This document shows positions 5,650-9,062 of a stretch of 9,062 nucleotides of DNA, piece by piece; the first letter of the stretch is position 1; the number at the start of each line of letters is the position of its first letter. Position numbers and translations under genes: made by a program. Under the pieces are notes generated by a model. The model was not told the origin of the DNA and did no database searches. It saw nothing but the letters and a program-made list of their open reading frames with translations. Source of the DNA: Defluviitaleaceae bacterium (GTDB taxonomy: Bacteria > Bacillota > Clostridia > Lachnospirales > WRAX01). The DNA is taken from positions 1-9,062 of the forward strand of contig WQVB01000037.1 in NCBI GenBank assembly GCA_009781815.1, in the 5' to 3' direction.

Positions 5650-5840
5650 TATACCTCCTTCCTCTTAAAACAGCACCATCTATCCCTAGGTCTGCCCGAT
5701 TAGGGCAAAGACTCGTCTTTTTCCCACATAACTGCTTCGTCAGAACCTTCTCATACCTTTGGGTATGAGAAGAACCTGTCTCATTGTTATGTGAAAAAAA
5801 TCCTTCGATATCTGGTACTATTTTAAGAGGAAGGAGTATA
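5650..5840. repeat. Nested ~190-bp imperfect palindrome with ribosome-site-like ends
   Basis: The outer arms 5650-5670 and 5821-5840 are complementary apart from one missing base; each carries TTTTAAGAGGAAGGAG read toward its own outside. Pairing continues imperfectly for about 15 more bases on each side. Inside are CACATAAC (5725-5732) against GTTATGTG (5786-5793), an 11-bp hairpin 5747-5757/5762-5772 with loop TTTG, and a small stem TGCCC/GGGCA at 5693-5707. There is no T-run after any stem, so it is not a simple terminator. It ends just before the ribosome site of the phospholipase gene. It could be a mobile palindromic repeat, an inverted duplication of a leader, or a structured 5' leader; the sequence does not decide. 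Confidence 0.6.
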
Positions 5841-5853
5841 TAAGGAGAATAAT

Positions 5854-6837
5854 ATGCCAGGTTTAATAACCCATTTGTTATCAGGTCAAGAGATTTTAAC
5901 GAGGCTTCCTAAAAACATAGCAGATGATATACGTAAATATCGCCCGCTATACAACATAGGCTGCCAAGGGCCTGATATTTTCTTTTATTACATCCCAGGC
6001 TATATCCGCAAATCTTCAAGAAATATCGGCAACATAATGCACAAAGAGGGTAGCGGCCTTTTCATCAAAGCAATGTCCAAAAACCTAAAAAATCTTAAAA
6101 ACGACGAAAAAGATGCGGTTTTTGCCTATTTTGCAGGCTTTCTAGCCCATTACATCTTAGACTGTACAGCACACCCCTATATCTACTACAAAACAGGCTT
6201 TGACGCAGATGGCAAGCTAAGCGGCAAGTTTAGTGCCTATCACGTGGCCTTTGAATCCTCCATAGACACCCTCCTCCTAAAATACCTAAAGGGCAAACGC
6301 CCCTCAGATATTAAATGGTGGCGAACATTAGCAGGCAGGCGACACCACGCCCAAACCGCCTCAAAAACAATAGCTTGTGCAATCAACCAAGCCTATAGTA
6401 CAACATTCACCTCCCGTCAAATCTCCTCCGCCTTGGTATCCGTCTCCATCGCCTCCAAAATCCTACGCTCCCCCCATGGCTATTGGAAAAGCATTGTAGC
6501 CTATGTTGAAAGGGTGCTTTTGCCCCGCCCCATAGCCTCCCCTCTCATCCACCAAGACAAAATAGAAAGCAATATAGATTACCTAAACCTCTCCCGCACC
6601 CCGTGGAAAAACCCTTGGGATGAAAACTCCCATAGAGAAGAATCTTTCAAAGACCTTTTCATGCAAGCAGCAGATGAAGCCGCAAAGCTCATCCACACCC
6701 TCTACAAATGCACCTATGGTAACCTGCCCCTAGAGACCTTCCTAAACCAAGCTGGCAACCGCTGCTTCAACTCTGGCTGCCCCCTAGACCAAGATTCCAC
6801 CTTCCGCTTTCACGATGCAATCTACCGTAAAAAATAG
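5854..6837 (+). CDS. Zinc-dependent phospholipase C family protein
   Basis: This 327-residue protein belongs to the zinc-dependent phospholipase C / S1-P1 nuclease-like fold family. The metal-binding pattern of Bacillus cereus phospholipase C is recognisable: His7 in LITHLL, Asp41 in GCQGPDIFFYY, His63, then His99-xxx-Asp103 and His107 in LAHYILDCTAHPY, and His130-xxx-Glu134 in SAYHVAFESSID. Unlike the secreted enzyme it has no signal peptide and no mature N-terminal Trp, so it is probably cytoplasmic and its true substrate is unknown. Family members of this type are common in clostridia under the same generic name. AAGGAG at 5842-5847 sits six bases before the ATG, making the start secure. 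It appears monocistronic. The large palindrome at 5650-5840 lies immediately upstream and may influence expression. No terminator is obvious before the tRNA promoter. Confidence 0.88.
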   Translation: MPGLITHLLSGQEILTRLPKNIADDIRKYRPLYNIGCQGPDIFFYYIPGYIRKSSRNIGNIMHKEGSGLFIKAMSKNLKNLKNDEKDAVFAYFAGFLAHYILDCTAHPYIYYKTGFDADGKLSGKFSAYHVAFESSIDTLLLKYLKGKRPSDIKWWRTLAGRRHHAQTASKTIACAINQAYSTTFTSRQISSALVSVSIASKILRSPHGYWKSIVAYVERVLLPRPIASPLIHQDKIESNIDYLNLSRTPWKNPWDENSHREESFKDLFMQAADEAAKLIHTLYKCTYGNLPLETFLNQAGNRCFNSGCPLDQDSTFRFHDAIYRKK

Positions 6838-6858
6838 CCCAATAATAACTCAAGACTC

Positions 6859-6887
6859 TTGACATAACGCTCCACCCGTGATACAAT
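6859..6887 (+). promoter_or_regulatory. Promoter of tRNA-Leu
   Basis: A perfect TTGACA at 6859-6864 and TACAAT at 6882-6887 are separated by 17 bases. The expected start is near 6894, about a dozen bases before the mature tRNA. It lies between the phospholipase stop and the tRNA. Confidence 0.9.
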
Positions 6888-6906
6888 ATTCATCTACATC
6901 AAAAAT

Positions 6907-6990
6907 GCCCGAGTGGCGGAATCGGCAGACGCAGCAGACTCAAAATCTGCCGCTCGCAAGGGCGTGGGGGTTCAAGTCCCTCCTCGGGCA
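6907..6990 (+). tRNA. tRNA-Leu (anticodon CAA)
   Basis: This is a class II tRNA of 84 bases that decodes UUG. The acceptor stem GCCCGAG (6907-6913) pairs with CTCGGGC (6983-6989), with discriminator A at 6990. The anticodon stem GCAGA/TCTGC encloses loop CTCAAAA, giving anticodon CAA. A long variable arm (CGCTCGCAAGGGCG region) and a TTCAAGT T-loop complete it. CCA is not encoded and must be added after transcription. It has its own promoter and terminator. Decayed integrase sequence lies just downstream. Confidence 0.97.
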
Positions 6991-6997
6991 TCCCAAC

Positions 6998-7037
6998 AAA
7001 TACAGACTTTCAAGCGATTGAGGGTCTGTATTTTTTT
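6998..7037 (+). terminator. Rho-independent terminator of tRNA-Leu
   Basis: A continuous 16-bp stem runs from 6998-7013 to 7018-7033, with two G-T wobbles in the middle and a GCGA loop of the stable GNRA type. The run of T at the end of the stem (7031-7037) completes it. It begins eight bases after the mature tRNA end. Confidence 0.93.
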
Positions 7038-7069
7038 ATTGAGTAAGGGCCATAAACCCCAAGTTTCTT

Positions 7070-7279
7070 TCAAATTTCTTTCAAGTTTAAGATTTCTAAA
7101 AAACTTCCAACCACTAGCTTGCAGTGGCTTGAATGTCGTAAGTCATGAAATTTTATCTTAGGCATGCCGTTTTTCCCTAGTATTTTGGCGAAATTCCGAG
7201 TTACCCAATCAGGCTTGATGGGATGTCCTGTAGGCCATACAAAAATATAGCCTGCATAGTGATAATCATTAGATCGCAA
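7070..7279 (-). pseudogene. Tyrosine recombinase (phage-type integrase) C-terminal remnant
   Basis: The minus-strand reading contains YIFVWPTGHPIKPDWVTRNF, then AKILGKNGMPKIKFHDLRHS. This is the typical catalytic-domain stretch of integrases, ending in the H-x-L-R box. Only about 50 residues are recognisable. Upstream there is no N-terminal SAM-like domain and no first catalytic Arg. After HDLRHSS the frame breaks: the expected SATA-type continuation lies in another frame and a stop interrupts it, and only LKEI reappears before a TGA at 7070-7072. The box with the nucleophilic Tyr is absent. The only in-frame start is a TTG with no ribosome site. It lies about 80 bases behind the tRNA-Leu, the usual place for such integrations, so it is probably the scar of a lost element. 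Confidence 0.82.
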
Positions 7280-7309
7280 AGTCTTATATCAACCCGACTC
7301 ACCAAATCT

Positions 7310-7390
7310 TGGTGCAACATCTGTGAAGTGAAGGATATTTTAGTCGTTGAGCTGGTTGATGATAATGTTTTAGTGGTTTATAAAGAGTAA
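7310..7390 (+). pseudogene. Short coding-like remnant, origin unknown
   Basis: The plus strand reads WCNICEVKDILVVELVDDNV and then LVVYKE before a TAA at 7388-7390. The alternating hydrophobic pattern is that of a beta-rich C-terminal tail, like the end of some recombinases, but the stretch is too short to assign. There is no start codon with a ribosome site. It lies between the integrase remnant and a repeat cluster, so it may be debris of the same lost element. Confidence 0.3.
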
Positions 7391-7397
7391 ACCCCAC

Positions 7398-7438
7398 ATC
7401 CAAGCTACTCCTAGGGCCTACTCTTCCCTAAGTAGATC
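7398..7438. repeat. Truncated inverted fragment of the palindromic element
   Basis: The stretch resembles the interior and right edge of copy 3, ending AAGTAGATCCC like 5259-5269, but it stops before the right arm. Copy 4 begins immediately after it in the opposite orientation. This looks like one element inserted into, or recombined with, another. Confidence 0.5.
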
Positions 7439-7443
7439 CCACC

Positions 7444-7585
7444 CCCCCCTACCGTCATCCCGTGCTTGACACCCCCAGTCAAGCTGAGGGCAGGCTCCGA
7501 TCTAATTAGAGAAGGGAAGTCCTAATCGGGGCTGCATACTCTCATACATAGATCCCGTGTCAAGCATGGGATGACAGTAGGGGGT
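7444..7585. repeat. Palindromic intergenic element, copy 4
   Basis: The outer 27 bases at 7444-7470 and 7559-7585 are inverted repeats with two mismatches. The interior shares CACCCCCAGTCAAG and CTGAGGGCAGGCTCCGATCT with copy 1 but lacks about 35 bases present there. The right arm still folds (CCCGTG, TCAAG, CATGGG with one G-T pair); the left arm has the same lost hairpin as copy 1. It is therefore a sister of copy 1 rather than of copy 2. Confidence 0.87.
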
Positions 7586-7647
7586 GAATTGAGAATGATG
7601 AGAGAGGTCAAAAGTCATCCCCACATCCCACCCCAAATATCCCCAAC

Positions 7648-7683
7648 AAAAAAACACCGCAGAGATTACCCCTGCGGTGTTTT
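7648..7683 (-). terminator. Rho-independent terminator of the SLH protein gene
   Basis: A perfect 12-bp stem joins 7651-7662 to 7672-7683 around a nine-base loop. Read on the minus strand, the stem is followed by a run of seven T (complement of 7648-7654). It lies about 70 bases past the stop codon of the SLH gene. On the plus strand the T-run is only four long, so function is mainly leftward. Confidence 0.9.
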
Positions 7684-7714
7684 GTCTTGTCTTTCTTCTT
7701 GTTACTTGCTGCCT

Positions 7715-7760
7715 ATTTCTCATTTCTCATTTCTCATTACTTACTTCCTACCTACCTACC
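7715..7760. repeat. Simple-sequence tracts at the SLH gene 3' end
   Basis: ATTTCTC occurs three times in tandem at 7715-7735, followed by four-base units TTAC, TTAC, TTCC, TACC, TACC, TACC at about 7737-7760. The TACC units overlap the SLH stop codon. Slippage here could change the last codons or stop position of that gene. Confidence 0.7.
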
Positions 7761-9062
7761 CAAACCCCCCATAGAAGCCTCCATAATATCATAGAAAGCC
7801 CAATGGGTAGAGGAGATGTCGGTGTAGACAATAGTGCCAGCTAAGCTGCCTCTAATGTATACAGGGTTAGGTGTTCTATCAAGTGCCCTGTTTAACAAAG
7901 TAACTACCTCTGCCCTTGTGATGTTGTTATCAAGGTTAAAGGTGCCGTTAGGGTAGCCTTGTACCCAGCCTTGGTTAAAGGCCACGTTGATGCAGTATAT
8001 TGCCCAGTGGTCGCAAGCAACATCCATAAAGTTGTTTGTTGCTACATCTTGGTTAGATGCTCCAAAGAACCTTACTACAATTGCTGCAAACTCAGCTCTT
8101 GTTATTGGTGCATCGGGTCTAAATGTGCCATCTGGATATCCAACTAATATACCTACATAGGTAAGGTAATGTACAGCTTGAGAATATCCACTTACATTGT
8201 CAACATCACTAAACTTATCTGTTGGTACATCTGCAAACTTGTTAGCATCATCCAAGAGCCTAAAGAATATTAAAGCTACTTCTGCTCTTGTGATTGCTAT
8301 ATCAGGCATTACAGATCCATCAGGGAAGCCCATGATATATGCTATGCGGTCATATGCTATACCATCATGTGTTTCTGATGCTGCTGTAGTAGCTAATGCT
8401 TCTGAAGCTCTTGTAGCCTCCGATGCTTCTTTAGCTTCTAATGTTTCTGTAGCATCTTTAGCTTCTTTAGCTTCTGCATCTTCCTTAACTTCTGCATCTT
8501 CTTTAGCCTCTACAGCCTCTGAATCATCTGAAGTGTTTGGAGTATATGCATCATCTGCATCTTGGTCTTGTTGTGGTGTTGAGCTTTGTGGTGTGTAAGA
8601 GTTATCTGCCTCACCATCTTGCTTAGGTTGACCACCCTCTGGTGCTTGGTTTTGTGGTTGTGTTGTGTTAGGTTGATACTCTGGTGCTGGGTTTTGTTGT
8701 GTAAGAGATTCGTCATTCCCTTCGCTTTCAGGTTGCGTTAGGTTAGGTTGATTCTCTTCAGGTTGTGTTACATTAGGTTGTGTTGCATCAGGTTGACCCT
8801 CTGGCGTGCCACCTATTGTTTGGTTGCCTTGGTTGCCTTGGTTGCCAGGGGTGTAAGACACACTAAAGCCTTCTCCATAAATAGCAACGAAGCCATCTTC
8901 TAGTGTAAGTCTATTTTCACCTAGGCCAGTAGACTGCCCCATAAACTGCGTAGCATCATGCCTAAAGAACACATTACCTATATCGCCTACTTCTACACCT
9001 GGTACAATATCAAAGCGGAAGTATACGAATATACTTGAGCCCATGTGAATCCCATCGGTAGA
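7752..9062 (-). CDS. S-layer homology (SLH) domain surface protein, 5' truncated
   Basis: This is the C-terminal part of a secreted surface protein held to the cell wall by SLH domains, which bind pyruvylated secondary wall polymer. The reading is open to the window edge, so the N-terminus and signal peptide lie outside. Numbering from the Met at 9044: residues 1-64 look like the end of a beta-rich domain (SSIFVYFRFDIVPGVEVGD). Residues 65-170 are a Pro/Gln/Asn/Thr linker with GNQ triplets and TQPN/TQPE units. Residues 174-224 are a Glu-Ala-Lys/Ser helical linker. Three SLH units follow, each with GYPDG- or GFPDG-like and ITRAE motifs: about 226-265 (lacking its front half), 276-326 and 338-388. 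A partial fourth (YTDISSTHWAFYDIMEAS, 406-424) ends the protein at a TAG. A strong terminator follows about 70 bases later. The function of the missing N-terminal part is unknown. Confidence 0.9.
   Translation of the reverse strand, partial: STDGIHMGSSIFVYFRFDIVPGVEVGDIGNVFFRHDATQFMGQSTGLGENRLTLEDGFVAIYGEGFSVSYTPGNQGNQGNQTIGGTPEGQPDATQPNVTQPEENQPNLTQPESEGNDESLTQQNPAPEYQPNTTQPQNQAPEGGQPKQDGEADNSYTPQSSTPQQDQDADDAYTPNTSDDSEAVEAKEDAEVKEDAEAKEAKDATETLEAKEASEATRASEALATTAASETHDGIAYDRIAYIMGFPDGSVMPDIAITRAEVALIFFRLLDDANKFADVPTDKFSDVDNVSGYSQAVHYLTYVGILVGYPDGTFRPDAPITRAEFAAIVVRFFGASNQDVATNNFMDVACDHWAIYCINVAFNQGWVQGYPNGTFNLDNNITRAEVVTLLNRALDRTPNPVYIRGSLAGTIVYTDISSTHWAFYDIMEASMGGLGR

Noticed and set aside
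5650..5840. Known riboswitch class
   Set aside because: I could not match conserved cores of T-box, cobalamin, SAM, TPP or cyclic-di-GMP classes, and no terminator switch is present.
6913..7161. 82-residue frame over the tRNA
   Set aside because: It is the tRNA-Leu and its terminator read as protein.
1..7585. CRISPR array from repeated palindromes
   Set aside because: Copies are irregularly spaced by kilobases, occur in both orientations, differ in length, and no cas gene is present.
8197..8716. Frames opposite or alongside the low-complexity linker of the SLH gene
   Set aside because: Ser/Ala-rich and His/Gln-rich translations are shadow readings of the repetitive linker codons.

Overview
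The window looks like a chromosomal segment of a low-GC Gram-positive bacterium, most likely a clostridial Bacillota. This rests on the strong AGGAGG-type ribosome sites, a lipoprotein signal, a NusG-II/Gx-transporter gene pair, a YezG-type immunity protein, a protein with S-layer homology (SLH) domains, and a tRNA-Leu with no encoded CCA. I cannot name the genus. No complete mobile element, CRISPR array or rRNA is present.

Layout. 1-200 is a palindromic repeat element plus a short tandem duplication. 263-1651 (+) is a lone extracellular solute-binding lipoprotein. A second copy of the repeat (1686-1798) lies between it and the convergent YihY/BrkB membrane protein gene (1781-2560, -), and it supplies that gene's last codons and stop. 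A well-formed promoter (2560-2588) drives a rightward cluster: NusG-II protein (2628-3038), Gx transporter (3031-3528), then three small AT-rich genes (3551-3865, 3898-4290, 4339-4836). The last is a YezG/DUF600-type immunity protein; the other two are unrecognised. A rho-independent terminator at 5036-5066 follows. 5067-5850 is an accumulation zone for hairpin repeats and ends in a nested ~190-bp palindrome next to a zinc-dependent phospholipase C family gene (5854-6837, +). A tRNA-Leu(CAA) with its own promoter and terminator follows (6859-7037). Next come decayed recombinase sequence, two more repeat copies (one truncated, one nearly whole), and the terminator and 3' part of a cell-surface SLH protein on the minus strand (7752 to the window end, 5' truncated).

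Working together. The NusG-II and Gx genes overlap and are very likely co-transcribed. The three small genes behind them look like an immunity cluster with no toxin in view, plausibly acquired and placed under the upstream promoter. The tRNA-Leu and integrase remnant mark an old integration site. The most unusual signal is non-coding: at least four copies, plus fragments, of a hairpin-spacer-hairpin element. Its hairpin stems change in a coordinated way while the five-base loop stays nearly constant.
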